Part shown: positions 16,308 through 24,005 of the stretch, piece by piece
Layout: each line of letters starts with the position of its first letter
Position numbering within the stretch: the stretch's first letter is position 1
Source: an uncultured Prevotella sp.
Lineage (GTDB): Bacteria > Bacteroidota > Bacteroidia > Bacteroidales > Bacteroidaceae
DNA length: 33,425 nucleotides
NCBI GenBank assembly: GCA_900319715.1
Contig: ONPM01000049.1
Span: 1-33,425 of the forward strand
Direction of reading: 5' to 3'
Notes under the pieces: generated by a model
Database searches by the model: none
The model's input: only the letters and a program-made list of their open reading frames with translations
What the model was told of the DNA's origin: nothing
Position numbers and translations under genes: made by a program

Positions 16308-17852
16308 ATGGAGCGACTCTGGAATAGGAACTATATCAAGGTCATGACAGCGAACTTCGCGCTGTTCTTTGCCTTCTATGTGCTGACACCTCTGCTGCCG
16401 CTCTATCTGAGTGAACATTTCGGCGCAACAAAGGACGTGATAGGCCTCGTCTTGTCAGGCTATACCATCACGACTTTGTTGTGCCGTCCTTTTAGTGGCT
16501 ATCTGGTCGACTCCTTTCCGCGGAAGACCGTGCTGATGATCAGTTTCGGGGCTTTCGCCATCTTCTTTGCCGGTTATCTCGCAGCCTCGACCTTATTCTT
16601 GTTTTTGGTGGTCCGTACACTTCATGGAGGTCCCTTCGGAGCACTGACCGTCTCTAATTCGACGGTCGCCATCGATGTGCTGCCATCCAGCAGACGCACG
16701 GAGGGTATCGGCTACTACGGCCTGTCAAACAACCTTGCCATGGCCATTGCGCCTACCGTCGGCATATTCCTTTATCAGTTTACCGCCAGTTTCGAACTCC
16801 TCTTCTGGTTGGCCTTCATCGTGGCCTGCCTTGGCTGGCTCGTCGATGCCACAGTAGATATAGGGAGGAAAGGGGAAAGTGGAAAGAGGAAAGAGGATAC
16901 TCCGGCGGCAGGTTCTAAGGGAACAAGTAATCTCTTTCCACATTCCTCTTTCCGCCTTCCTCTTTCTTGGGACCGCTTCTTTCTCGTCAGGGGCTGGCTC
17001 CTGGGGTTGAATATGGTGGCCTTCGGTTTCAGTTTCGGCGTGTTGAGCAATTACCTGGCCATCTATGGCAAGGAGGTCATGGGCATCACGGGTGGAACAG
17101 GTACCTATTTTATGCTCTGTTCCATCGGGCTTATCTTGTCACGCTTACAGGGGGGCAAGGCCCTCCGTGAAGGCCGGCTCACCTTCAACGCAGGCTCCGG
17201 CATGGTCATCTCGCTGGTAGGGTATACAATTTTCATCGCCTTGCCGGCCTTGAGTAATCTCACATCTCTTACCGTTCCTGCTGACGCGCCTGCTTATCTC
17301 TCACCTCTGGCAACCCTCGGCTACTACGGTTCCGCCTTGCTCATCGGCCTCGGTAACGGTCACATGTGGCCAGCCTTTCAGATCATGACCATCAATGTGG
17401 CCACCAACAACCAGCGTGGTACGGCCAACTCTACCATTCTCATCTCTTGGGATATCGGTATGGGACTCGGCATTCTCGTCGGAGGCGTCATCTCCGAACT
17501 CGTCGGCTATGGTGCTGCCTTCTGGACAGTGGTCGTGGTGAATGCCGCAGGTGTCGCCTGCTTCTTCCTCGCCACGAAGGCCTTCTTCCTCCAGCGCAAT
17601 CTTCTGATGCGAGTCCTGGTGTACTTATTGACGCTTCTTTTCAAATTCCTTTTGGGCGCGGCGCATCTGCTCTTATTTCTTTCCGTTGATGGTGTAGTCG
17701 AGGGCGGCACCGATGGCGGTGCAGTACTGGGAGTGCTTGGGTACGTGGAAACGGATGTCGTAGAGTTTCTCAAGACCAGGGAACACTTCCTTGCATTGTG
17801 GCAGGAGGGAGAGGTTGCCGATGAGTACGAAGTCGCGGATGTCGCTGCCTAA
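16308..17852 (+). CDS. MFS sugar-type transporter with repeat in the central loop and run-on C-terminus
   Basis: A 514-residue Major Facilitator protein with twelve hydrophobic segments in two halves; SGYLVDSFPRKTVL between TM2 and TM3 resembles the MFS loop motif G-x3-D-x-x-R-R. The preferred start is ATG 16308, giving MERLWNRNYIK before TM1. The cytoplasmic loop between TM6 and TM7 (about residues 183-222) is encoded by two inverted arrays of 7-bp repeats (16863-16897 and 16933-16967) and is polar. After TM12 (about residue 430) the frame continues for about 75 residues, most of it antisense to the end of the pantothenate kinase gene on the other strand. That tail has no counterpart in the family as I know it and suggests loss of the original stop. 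It is the last gene of the GH9 operon; the substrate is unknown. Confidence 0.8.
   Translation: MERLWNRNYIKVMTANFALFFAFYVLTPLLPLYLSEHFGATKDVIGLVLSGYTITTLLCRPFSGYLVDSFPRKTVLMISFGAFAIFFAGYLAASTLFLFLVVRTLHGGPFGALTVSNSTVAIDVLPSSRRTEGIGYYGLSNNLAMAIAPTVGIFLYQFTASFELLFWLAFIVACLGWLVDATVDIGRKGESGKRKEDTPAAGSKGTSNLFPHSSFRLPLSWDRFFLVRGWLLGLNMVAFGFSFGVLSNYLAIYGKEVMGITGGTGTYFMLCSIGLILSRLQGGKALREGRLTFNAGSGMVISLVGYTIFIALPALSNLTSLTVPADAPAYLSPLATLGYYGSALLIGLGNGHMWPAFQIMTINVATNNQRGTANSTILISWDIGMGLGILVGGVISELVGYGAAFWTVVVVNAAGVACFFLATKAFFLQRNLLMRVLVYLLTLLFKFLLGAAHLLLFLSVDGVVEGGTDGGAVLGVLGYVETDVVEFLKTREHFLALWQEGEVADEYEVADVAA
16863..16967 (+). repeat. Inverted pair of 7-bp arrays inside the MFS gene
   Basis: Five units of consensus AAGAGGA (16863-16897) face five units of consensus TCTTTCC (16933-16967) across a 35-nt spacer. 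The arms are largely complementary, so the mRNA could form a long hairpin. All codons stay open and the segment falls in the TM6-TM7 loop. Confidence 0.88.
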
Positions 17853-18503
17853 GGAGGCGAGCCAGGCGGCAGAACCGATACTCTGCAGCACCATCTTGAT
17901 CAGTCCGGCGGCGATGTCTTCCTTCGAGGCGTCGCTCTGCGCCTTGGCAAAGTTGGAGGCAGTCGTGTCCATAGGCAGTCCAGGCAGGGGATGGGCGCTG
18001 ATGTCGCCGATGACCAGGTCGATGTTGCGCACGTTACCCTGTTTGGCCATCGCCACCACCTGCATGATGTCGCTGGTGTTGAGCATGATACGGGAGAGTC
18101 CGGCCAGCGTGCCTCCGCCGACACCGATACCGCCGATATGCTTCATCTCATCGCCGTTGCAGAGGATGAAGGTCGTACCAGTACCCATCGAGACCACGAT
18201 GGCGTGGTCGAGTTTCGACTCGAAACGGGCACCGAGACCGTCGGCCATAAACTCCTCAGACTTGGCGGTGGGCAGTCCGTAGATGGGGGTGTCGATATAT
18301 GCTGCGCCAACCCCCGTCAGCATCACCTTTTCTACATCCTTCAGGTCGATGTCGTTATCGTGCAGATATTTGCCAAAAGCACCATAGAGAGAGGTGATAG
18401 GGTCTGCGGCGGTAATACGGATCGGCGCTGATACCTTTCCGTTTTTGATGCCTACAATCTTAGTGGTGGAGATACCCACGTCAATACCAATGACTATTCC
18501 CAT
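17673..18503 (-). CDS. coaW: Type II pantothenate kinase
   Basis: A 276-residue kinase of the ASKHA fold that phosphorylates pantothenate in the first step of coenzyme A synthesis. Phosphate-1 motif GIDVGISTTKIVG is at the N-terminus. The catalytic Glu region reads SEEFMADGLGARF, and SMGTGTTFI and GGIGVGGGTLAGL follow as phosphate-2 and glycine-rich segments. Length and order match bacterial PanK-II enzymes. After the TAA stop the same frame continues for 15 codons with a charged sequence (EQMRRAQKEFEKKRQ) before another TAA at 17625-17627, so the stop may be a recent nonsense change. The 3' part overlaps the run-on MFS frame by 180 nt on the opposite strand. The gene starts only about 20 nt after the tRNA-Phe terminator. 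Confidence 0.88.
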   Translation of the reverse strand: MGIVIGIDVGISTTKIVGIKNGKVSAPIRITAADPITSLYGAFGKYLHDNDIDLKDVEKVMLTGVGAAYIDTPIYGLPTAKSEEFMADGLGARFESKLDHAIVVSMGTGTTFILCNGDEMKHIGGIGVGGGTLAGLSRIMLNTSDIMQVVAMAKQGNVRNIDLVIGDISAHPLPGLPMDTTASNFAKAQSDASKEDIAAGLIKMVLQSIGSAAWLASLGSDIRDFVLIGNLSLLPQCKEVFPGLEKLYDIRFHVPKHSQYCTAIGAALDYTINGKK

Positions 18504-18524
18504 AATAATATTATAAATTAGGTA

Positions 18525-18562
18525 TAAAAAGAAACCCGGCCGCCATAACGCGAAACCGGGCT
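18525..18562 (-). terminator. Rho-independent terminator behind tRNA-Phe
   Basis: On the minus strand GCCCGG and CCGGG pair, with an inner CGC/GCG, and are followed by TTTCTTTTT. It lies 15 nt after the tRNA and directly before coaW. Confidence 0.85.
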
Positions 18563-18577
18563 AATGAAAGGAGGAAG

Positions 18578-18650
18578 TGGTACCTCCAGGAATCGAACCG
18601 GGGACACACGGATTTTCAGTCCGATGCTCTACCAACTGAGCTAAGGCACC
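18578..18650 (-). tRNA. tRNA-Phe (anticodon GAA)
   Basis: A 73-nt cloverleaf on the minus strand. The acceptor GGTGCCT pairs with AGGTACC (one G-U), with discriminator A. The D-arm is GCTCAGTTGGTAGAGC, the anticodon loop is CTGAAAA with GAA at the centre, and the T-arm contains GGTTCGATTCC. CCA is not encoded. Confidence 0.97.
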
Positions 18651-18721
18651 AATTTGGTTCTTTCAGTCGCGTCGCTTTGTGAAAGCGGTAAACCGAGCGG
18701 CAATCCTTTCGTTTGCGGGTG

Positions 18722-18753
18722 CAAAGGTACAAACATTTTTTGAACCCACCAAA
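18722..18753 (-). promoter_or_regulatory. Promoter of tRNA-Phe
   Basis: On the minus strand TTTG (18753-18750), then 20 nt, then TACCTTTG (18729-18722): a textbook Bacteroidota promoter. The leader to the mature tRNA is about 65 nt and contains the hairpin CGCTTT-GTG-AAAGCG. Confidence 0.85.
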
Positions 18754-18783
18754 TATTTTGCGAACTTTTTTTCAAAATTTCTC

Positions 18784-18811
18784 TTACCTCATACCTCTCA
18801 CCTCTTACCTC
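18784..18811 (-). repeat. 7-bp array containing the thiL stop codon (GAGGTAA type)
   Basis: Four units of consensus GAGGTAA (minus strand). The first unit contains the TAA stop of thiL. The sequence differs from the GTTTACA arrays but the period and the position at a stop codon are the same. Confidence 0.85.
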
Positions 18812-19917
18812 TGCAGCGGGTTCCAACCCTGTGCTTTGAGTTCAAACTCCTGATTATCACGGGTTACGAGCATCTGGCCGAATTTTGCGTCGGTGATATG
18901 CCCGATCAGTTTCACACCTTCTATCTGCTCTATCTTCTCATGGTCGCCGATGGGAACAGTGAACAATAGTTCATAATCTTCGCCACCATTGAGGGCACAG
19001 GTCGTGACATTCATATTCAACTCTTCGGCCATGACGGCAGTCTGGTAGTCGATGGGGATGTTCTTCTCATAGATGCGACAACCTGCCCCCGACTGTTTGC
19101 AGATATGCATCAGTTCTGACGATAGACCATCGCTGATATCCATCATGGCCGTCGGACGGATACCGGCATCGCGGAGTTTCTGGATGATGTCGCCTCTGGC
19201 TTCGGTCTGCAACTGGCGTTGCAACAGATACTCCTTGCCGCTGAAGTCGGGCTGGAAGTCCTGTAACTTCGCACTCTGTTCTTGGAACCTGGCACTTTGT
19301 GATTCGTAGGTGCCGGCAGCCTTTGCCTCGGCAATCTTCTTCTGGAGATCGTCAATCTGTCCATAGTAGACGGCTTTCTCCCGTTCCAGCAGTTGCAGTC
19401 CCATATAGGCGGCACCGAGGTCGCCTGAGACACAGATGAGGTCTGTATCCCTGGCTCCATTGCGATAGACGATATCCTCTTTCCGGGCCTCTCCGATGCA
19501 GGTGATCGAGATAGCCAGACCGGTATAACTGGAGGTGGTGTCGCCGCCGACGATGTCCACGCCCCATTTGTCGCAGGCCATCTGCAGACCGCTGTAGAAC
19601 TGTTCCATATCTTCCACCGTGAACCGTTTGCTGAGTGCCAGCGAGACGGTGATCTGACGGGGTGTGCCGTTCATGGCGAACACATCGCTGATGTTCACCA
19701 TCGCACTCTTGTAACCGAGGTGTTGCAGGTCGATGTAGGTCAGGTCGAAATGGACTCCTTCCATCAATAGGTCTGTAGTGACGAGTACTTCCTTGTCGGG
19801 GTAACTCAGCACCGCACAGTCGTCGCCGACACCATATTTGGTACTGTCATTCTTGATCTTGATGTCTTTGGTGAGACGGTCGATAAGGCCGAACTCTCCG
19901 AGTTTTGCTATTTCCAT
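18805..19917 (-). CDS. thiL: Thiamine-monophosphate kinase
   Basis: A 370-residue kinase that makes thiamine diphosphate from thiamine monophosphate. Family motifs in order: GDDCAVLSY, TTDLLMEGVHFDLTY, NISDVFAMNGTPRQ, VGGDTTSS, DISDGLSSELMHI and GGEDYELLFT, covering the Mg2+/ATP Asp residues and the conserved glycine-rich turns. Between MGLQLLEREKAVYYGQ and YLLQRQL it has about 25 residues more than the Bacteroides enzymes I remember. This segment (TYESQSARFQEQSAKLQDF) is encoded by DNA with a 7-bp periodicity (19258-19306). The start overlaps the end of the purine nucleoside phosphorylase gene by 10 nt, so the two are probably coupled. The stop codon lies in a GAGGTAA repeat array. Confidence 0.93.
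   Translation of the reverse strand: MEIAKLGEFGLIDRLTKDIKIKNDSTKYGVGDDCAVLSYPDKEVLVTTDLLMEGVHFDLTYIDLQHLGYKSAMVNISDVFAMNGTPRQITVSLALSKRFTVEDMEQFYSGLQMACDKWGVDIVGGDTTSSYTGLAISITCIGEARKEDIVYRNGARDTDLICVSGDLGAAYMGLQLLEREKAVYYGQIDDLQKKIAEAKAAGTYESQSARFQEQSAKLQDFQPDFSGKEYLLQRQLQTEARGDIIQKLRDAGIRPTAMMDISDGLSSELMHICKQSGAGCRIYEKNIPIDYQTAVMAEELNMNVTTCALNGGEDYELLFTVPIGDHEKIEQIEGVKLIGHITDAKFGQMLVTRDNQEFELKAQGWNPLQR
19258..19306 (-). repeat. Degenerate 7-bp array inside thiL
   Basis: Seven imperfect heptads of approximate consensus CMAAGTK (minus strand), for example CAAAGTG and CGAAGTT, encode the extra glutamine-rich segment of ThiL. It is diverged, so this is less certain than the other arrays. Confidence 0.5.
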
Positions 19918-20780
19918 TCTTCTGTCGGGTGGTCTGTATTGAATTTCTCAGTCTGCTGGTGGCCGACCTGTTCAGAACGTATAATCATCTCACGCATAAT
20001 CTCTGTCATCAGTGGCTGGGCCTTGTTGGCGGCTTTCTGCACTTCTTCATGGCTGACTTCGATGGGAGCGTTGAAGCCGCCGAGGTCAGTGATGACCGAG
20101 ATGCCGAAGGTGCGGATGCCGCAATGGTGAGCCACGATAACTTCAGGGACGGTCGACATACCGACGGTGTCGCCTCCTAAGATACGGTACATCTTATATT
20201 CTGCCGGGGTCTCGAAGGTGGGACCCTGCACGCCGACGTAGACACCATATCTGACACGTATCTTCTTCTCACGGGCAATGTCTGTAGCCAGTTTGATCAG
20301 TCCCTGGTCGTAGGTTTCATGCATATCAGGGAACCTCGGACCTGTCGGGAAGTTCTTGCCGCGCAGCGGATGCTCCGGGAAGAAGTTGATGTGGTCGGTG
20401 ATGATCATTAAGTCTCCCACACGGAAATTCTCGTTCATGCCTCCTGCGGCATTGCTCACGAAAAGGGTCTTGATGCCTAACTCGTACATCACCCTGACAG
20501 GGAAGGTCACCTCCTTCATTGAGTATCCCTCATAGTAGTGGAAACGGCCCTGCATGGCCAGGATATCCACGCCACCGAGTTTGCCGAAGATCAGTTTGCC
20601 GCTGTGGCCTTCTACGGTCGATAACGGGAAGTTGGGGATGTCCGTATAAGGGAACTCCGTCTTGTCAGTTATTTCTGAAGCTAATTGTCCGAGGCCGGTT
20701 CCCAGAATAATCGCTGTCTTTGGGCTTGTGGTCATCCTTGCTTTGAGCCAGGATGCTGTTTCTTGAATTTTTTCGTACAT
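19908..20780 (-). CDS. Purine nucleoside phosphorylase (trimeric, PNP I/II type)
   Basis: A 290-residue enzyme that cleaves purine nucleosides with phosphate to base and ribose-1-phosphate for salvage. It has IILGTGLGQLA for phosphate binding, FPLSTVEGHSGKLIFG, QGRFHYYEGYS and FVSNAAGGM, the family signature GVYVGVQGPTFETPAEYK with the catalytic Glu, and MSTVPEVIVAHHCGI. It is about 15 residues longer than usual at the C-terminus, ending in a polar tail that runs into the thiL start. Its own start lies inside the 3' end of lpxK (116-nt overlap). It is cytoplasmic and probably transcribed from the sppA promoter. Confidence 0.93.
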   Translation of the reverse strand: MYEKIQETASWLKARMTTSPKTAIILGTGLGQLASEITDKTEFPYTDIPNFPLSTVEGHSGKLIFGKLGGVDILAMQGRFHYYEGYSMKEVTFPVRVMYELGIKTLFVSNAAGGMNENFRVGDLMIITDHINFFPEHPLRGKNFPTGPRFPDMHETYDQGLIKLATDIAREKKIRVRYGVYVGVQGPTFETPAEYKMYRILGGDTVGMSTVPEVIVAHHCGIRTFGISVITDLGGFNAPIEVSHEEVQKAANKAQPLMTEIMREMIIRSEQVGHQQTEKFNTDHPTEEWK

Positions 20781-21879
20781 AACTGATAATACATTGATTG
20801 AATGATTCTTCTTGGTCGAGCAGAATCTGTATTCTGATCGGCAAGGCGTAGAGACATCTCTTCACCTCGTCGCTCAGACCTTCTACCTGCATCAGACGGG
20901 TCTCGTCTTTCTCTGTCGTGATAATCATCTTAGGTGAAGGGAGGGCACTAAACGTCTCGTTGATCTGCTTCACATCATTCTCCTTGAAACGATGATGGTC
21001 GCTGAATGCCAGGGGGGTCACGGCCTTGGCATAGCCCTTCAGGTCGTTGAGCATCTGCTCGGGTGAGGCAATGCCAGTCAACAAAAGGACGTGCTGATCA
21101 GCCAGAGCCTCAGATAATGTCTGAGAAATCTGAGAACTCTGAGTATTCTGATTAGTTGGGAAGACAGGCCTCAGTCCTTCGAACTCATGGGAGGAGAAGA
21201 ACAGTTTCTGATATGGATAGAGGCTCATGGCCTTGGTGATGACACGGAACTCCATGGGCTTCAGGTCTTTCGGGCACTTCGTGACGATCACGATATCTGC
21301 CCTGTCTTTGCTCTTCACAGGTTCCCGCAGTCGTCCTGCCGGCAGGAGGGTGTCGTAGATAATCAGGCGATGGTAGTCGACGAGCAGAATGTTAATGCCA
21401 GGCTTCACATAACGGTGCTGGAAGGCATCATCGAGCAGAATGACATCGATATCCTTTACATACTCTCCGCTGGTCAACCTCTCGATGCCCCGTGTCCTTT
21501 TCTTGTCTACGGCTACGGCGATGTCTGGGAACTTGGTCTTCATCTGGTATGGCTCATCGCCGATGGTGCTGGCCGTTGCTTCTTCGCCAGCCAACACGAA
21601 ACCGCGGGTCTTGCGCTTATAGCCTCTGCTCAGCACGGCCACCTTGGCTTTGTCTTTCAGCAGCCGGACCAGATACTCCACATGAGGTGTCTTGCCAGTA
21701 CCTCCGACGGTGATATTTCCGACTGAGATGACAGGTGTGCTATACGAACGGCTCTTCAGAATACCCATCTCAAAGAGCAGGTTCCTGAAACCGACGCCTA
21801 AGCCGTAAAGCCAACTCAATGGCTGTAACTTCTTGTTGATGCTGATGAGGTCGCCCTCGATTCTGTCCTTACTGATCAC
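20665..21879 (-). CDS. lpxK: Tetraacyldisaccharide 4'-kinase (lipid A synthesis)
   Basis: A 404-residue membrane-associated kinase that phosphorylates the lipid A disaccharide at 4'. It starts at GTG 21879, and no better ATG is near. An N-terminal amphipathic or membrane helix (LYGLGVGFRNLLF) is followed by the P-loop VGGTGKTPHVEYL, then LSRGYKRKTRGF, GDEPYQM, DDAFQHR and LLVDYHR, all typical of LpxK. Near residues 242-253 a stretch of four tripeptides ending in Q (TNQ, NTQ, SSQ, ISQ) is encoded by a 9-bp repeat (21121-21156) and sits in a surface loop before VLLLTGIASPEQM. The last 39 codons overlap the start of the phosphorylase gene in another frame. The start codon directly abuts the 7-bp array that follows sppA. 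Confidence 0.92.
   Translation of the reverse strand: MISKDRIEGDLISINKKLQPLSWLYGLGVGFRNLLFEMGILKSRSYSTPVISVGNITVGGTGKTPHVEYLVRLLKDKAKVAVLSRGYKRKTRGFVLAGEEATASTIGDEPYQMKTKFPDIAVAVDKKRTRGIERLTSGEYVKDIDVILLDDAFQHRYVKPGINILLVDYHRLIIYDTLLPAGRLREPVKSKDRADIVIVTKCPKDLKPMEFRVITKAMSLYPYQKLFFSSHEFEGLRPVFPTNQNTQSSQISQTLSEALADQHVLLLTGIASPEQMLNDLKGYAKAVTPLAFSDHHRFKENDVKQINETFSALPSPKMIITTEKDETRLMQVEGLSDEVKRCLYALPIRIQILLDQEESFNQCIISYVRKNSRNSILAQSKDDHKPKDSDYSGNRPRTISFRNN
21121..21156 (-). repeat. 9-bp tandem repeat inside lpxK
   Basis: Four units of consensus NNNNCTCAG (minus strand: for example AATACTCAG and AGTTCTCAG) lie in frame. A further partial unit extends towards 21107. Being a multiple of three, the unit keeps the frame and encodes the xxQ tripeptides. 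Confidence 0.85.
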
Positions 21880-21958
21880 TCTAAACCGTAAATCGTAAAC
21901 TGTAAACTGTAAACCGTAAACTGTAAACCGTAAACCGTAAACTGTAAACCGTAAACTA
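21880..21958 (-). repeat. 7-bp array filling the sppA-lpxK spacer
   Basis: About eleven units of GTTTACR (minus strand) run from the TAG stop of sppA, which forms the beginning of the first unit, to the base before the GTG start of lpxK. No unique spacer sequence remains between the two genes. Confidence 0.95.
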
Positions 21959-23764
21959 TTTCACTCTGACATCTTCCATCATCCTTGCCTGAAGCGTGTT
22001 GCCGCCTTTGATCGTCTGTCGGATCTCCATCATCGGTTCGTACAGGTCGCCGAGCAGAGCCTTCAACTCTCCCTGCAACTTACTGTCGAGGTATGAGCCT
22101 TTCTTCTCGTTGGGCATGAAGGCATCGAGCCAGTTACCCTTGCTAGGATAACTCTTGGTGTGGTATTCTTTAGTCTTTGCGAGTTCGGCGGCCTTCTTCA
22201 CGGCATCGTCGAGACTGCCGAGTTGGTCAACGAGTTTGATCTTGATGGCATCGGTAGCCAGCCATACACGGCCTTGAGCAATAGAGTCAACTTGTGCGGG
22301 CTTCATGCCACGTCCTTCCGAGACGATGTTGAGGAAATTCTCGTAACCACGGTCAATATAGATTTGCATGTGCTTCATGATCTCGTCGGGGTTCTTGCCA
22401 AGAATCATGTCAGTTTCGTAGTCAGAATACTTATTGGTGGTCACACCGTCGAAGGTCACACCTAGTTTGTCCTGTACCAGTCCGCTGAAGTTGGGAATCA
22501 GTCCGAAGATGCCGATGCTGCCGGTGACGGTGGTCGGCTCGGCTACGATATAGTTGGCGGGACTGCTGATCCAGTAGCCTCCGGAGGCAGCCAGACCACC
22601 CATCGATACCACCACGGGTTTCTTGGCCTTGATCAGTTTGATGGCGTGACGGATCTGCTCGGAGGCAACGGCACTGCCACCACCGGAATTCACACGGAAC
22701 ACGACGGCCTTTACGTCGTCATCGTCGGCCAGTTTCCGTAAGTCTTCTGCCGTCGTCTTGCCTATGATGCAATGGCCACCGCCATTTATCAGGTTTGTGA
22801 CCTCACTGTCCACGATGTTGCCGAAAGCATAGTACACGGCAATCTGATCACCGTCGTCGTTCTTGTCTGCTTTCACGTTCAGCATGTCAGCGAGGGTCAG
22901 TTGGTGGATCTCGTCGTCCTTGTCCAGTTTCAGTCGCTCCTTGATTTCTGCCTTGAGTTCCTCGGGGAAGATGACCTTGTCAATGAGTCTGGCGGTCAGG
23001 TAGTCGTTGGGATTGGCAAAGGCGAGGATGCTGTCATTGGCCAGTTGATTCAACTGCTCGGGACTCACCTTGCGGCTCTCTCCGATCTCTTTCAGCCAGT
23101 ACTGCCAGATGCCGTTCAGGTAGACCGAGCGCTGCTCACGGTCGTAGTCGCTCATGCCGGTCAAGGTGTTGCGCTCTACATAACTCTTGTACTTACCGAC
23201 CTTCGCCGTCAGGTACTTCACGCCAATCTTGTCGTAGAGTCCCTTCATATATTCTCCCTTGCCGCCAAGACCTTTGAAGTCGACATTACCCTCTGCATTC
23301 AGGTAAACCTTGTCGGCTACCGATGCCACATAGTAGTTGGCCTGCATATATTGGTCGGCATAGGCCACGATCCACTTGCCGCTCGTCTTGAAGTCCTTCA
23401 GGGCGTCACGCAACTGCTGGGCGGTGGCAGGCGCATCAAACTCCGTGATGCCACCTTCCAGATAGATACCCTTGATGTCATCGTTGTCCTTTGCCTTACG
23501 GATACTGGCGATGAGGTCGTCGAGCCCCATGGCACTCATGTCACCCATGCCGAGTACGGTATCGAAGGGTGTTCCTTCGTCTGTCCGCTCACTGATAGTC
23601 CCGTTGAGTTTGATCACAAACACGGAGTTGTCCTCTACTTTGGTGGGAGCAGAGTCGCTGGCCAGCATGCCGGCGAGTGAGATGACGAGGAAGAGTCCTG
23701 CTATCAACAAGAAGATTGCGATACCACAGACGGTGGCGAATGTCATTTTAAAGAACTGTTTCAT
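21956..23764 (-). CDS. sppA: Signal peptide peptidase A, 67K type
   Basis: A 602-residue membrane-bound serine protease that degrades leftover signal peptides, with a single N-terminal membrane helix (about 8-34). Two tandem ClpP-like halves follow. The Ser/Lys dyad is present: K193 in GKYKSYVE (first half) and S394 in GGLAASGGYWIS (second half), matching E. coli K209 and S409. Length corresponds to the long Gram-negative form, active as a periplasmic tetramer in E. coli. It is the first gene of the run sppA-lpxK-pnp-thiL and has a complete promoter (23810-23841). Its TAG stop begins a 7-bp repeat array. Confidence 0.95.
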   Translation of the reverse strand: MKQFFKMTFATVCGIAIFLLIAGLFLVISLAGMLASDSAPTKVEDNSVFVIKLNGTISERTDEGTPFDTVLGMGDMSAMGLDDLIASIRKAKDNDDIKGIYLEGGITEFDAPATAQQLRDALKDFKTSGKWIVAYADQYMQANYYVASVADKVYLNAEGNVDFKGLGGKGEYMKGLYDKIGVKYLTAKVGKYKSYVERNTLTGMSDYDREQRSVYLNGIWQYWLKEIGESRKVSPEQLNQLANDSILAFANPNDYLTARLIDKVIFPEELKAEIKERLKLDKDDEIHQLTLADMLNVKADKNDDGDQIAVYYAFGNIVDSEVTNLINGGGHCIIGKTTAEDLRKLADDDDVKAVVFRVNSGGGSAVASEQIRHAIKLIKAKKPVVVSMGGLAASGGYWISSPANYIVAEPTTVTGSIGIFGLIPNFSGLVQDKLGVTFDGVTTNKYSDYETDMILGKNPDEIMKHMQIYIDRGYENFLNIVSEGRGMKPAQVDSIAQGRVWLATDAIKIKLVDQLGSLDDAVKKAAELAKTKEYHTKSYPSKGNWLDAFMPNEKKGSYLDSKLQGELKALLGDLYEPMMEIRQTIKGGNTLQARMMEDVRVK

Positions 23765-23809
23765 ACACCTTATTTATAATATATAATATAATAGTTGATT
23801 TTCAGCCGA

Positions 23810-23841
23810 CAAAGATAGAACATTTTTTTGAATCAGACAAA
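23810..23841 (-). promoter_or_regulatory. Promoter of the sppA-lpxK-pnp-thiL run
   Basis: On the minus strand TTTG (23841-23838), 20 nt, TATCTTTG (23817-23810), a full match to the Bacteroidota -33/-7 pattern. The start codon lies about 45 nt downstream. Confidence 0.85.
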
Positions 23842-24005
23842 TAAATACTATAAATATTCGTGAATTTCTTTTTGTAAACTCTCAACTGTAAACTATACAC
23901 AAAAAAATCGTCTAACCTTTGCATCGATGAAAACAATAATGTCGCTTCTGACAAGATGTCAGTCTTTTAGTGATAGATGGCGGTTTACGAAGGACGGTTG
24001 ACGGT

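Noticed and set aside
14607..16418. Long open frame antisense to the GH9 gene (603 codons), and similar long antisense frames opposite the DUF3987 and phosphoethanolamine transferase genes
   Set aside because: They are by-products of GC-rich codon use on the real strand, contain low-complexity His/Gln/Leu-rich sequence and no recognisable domain or promoter.
18578..18650. Integration site of a mobile element at tRNA-Phe
   Set aside because: No integrase gene and no second copy of the tRNA 3' end is seen in the window.
23927..24001. 24-codon peptide gene upstream of groES
   Set aside because: There is no clear promoter box at proper spacing and the sequence is partly heptad-like; support is too weak for a gene call.
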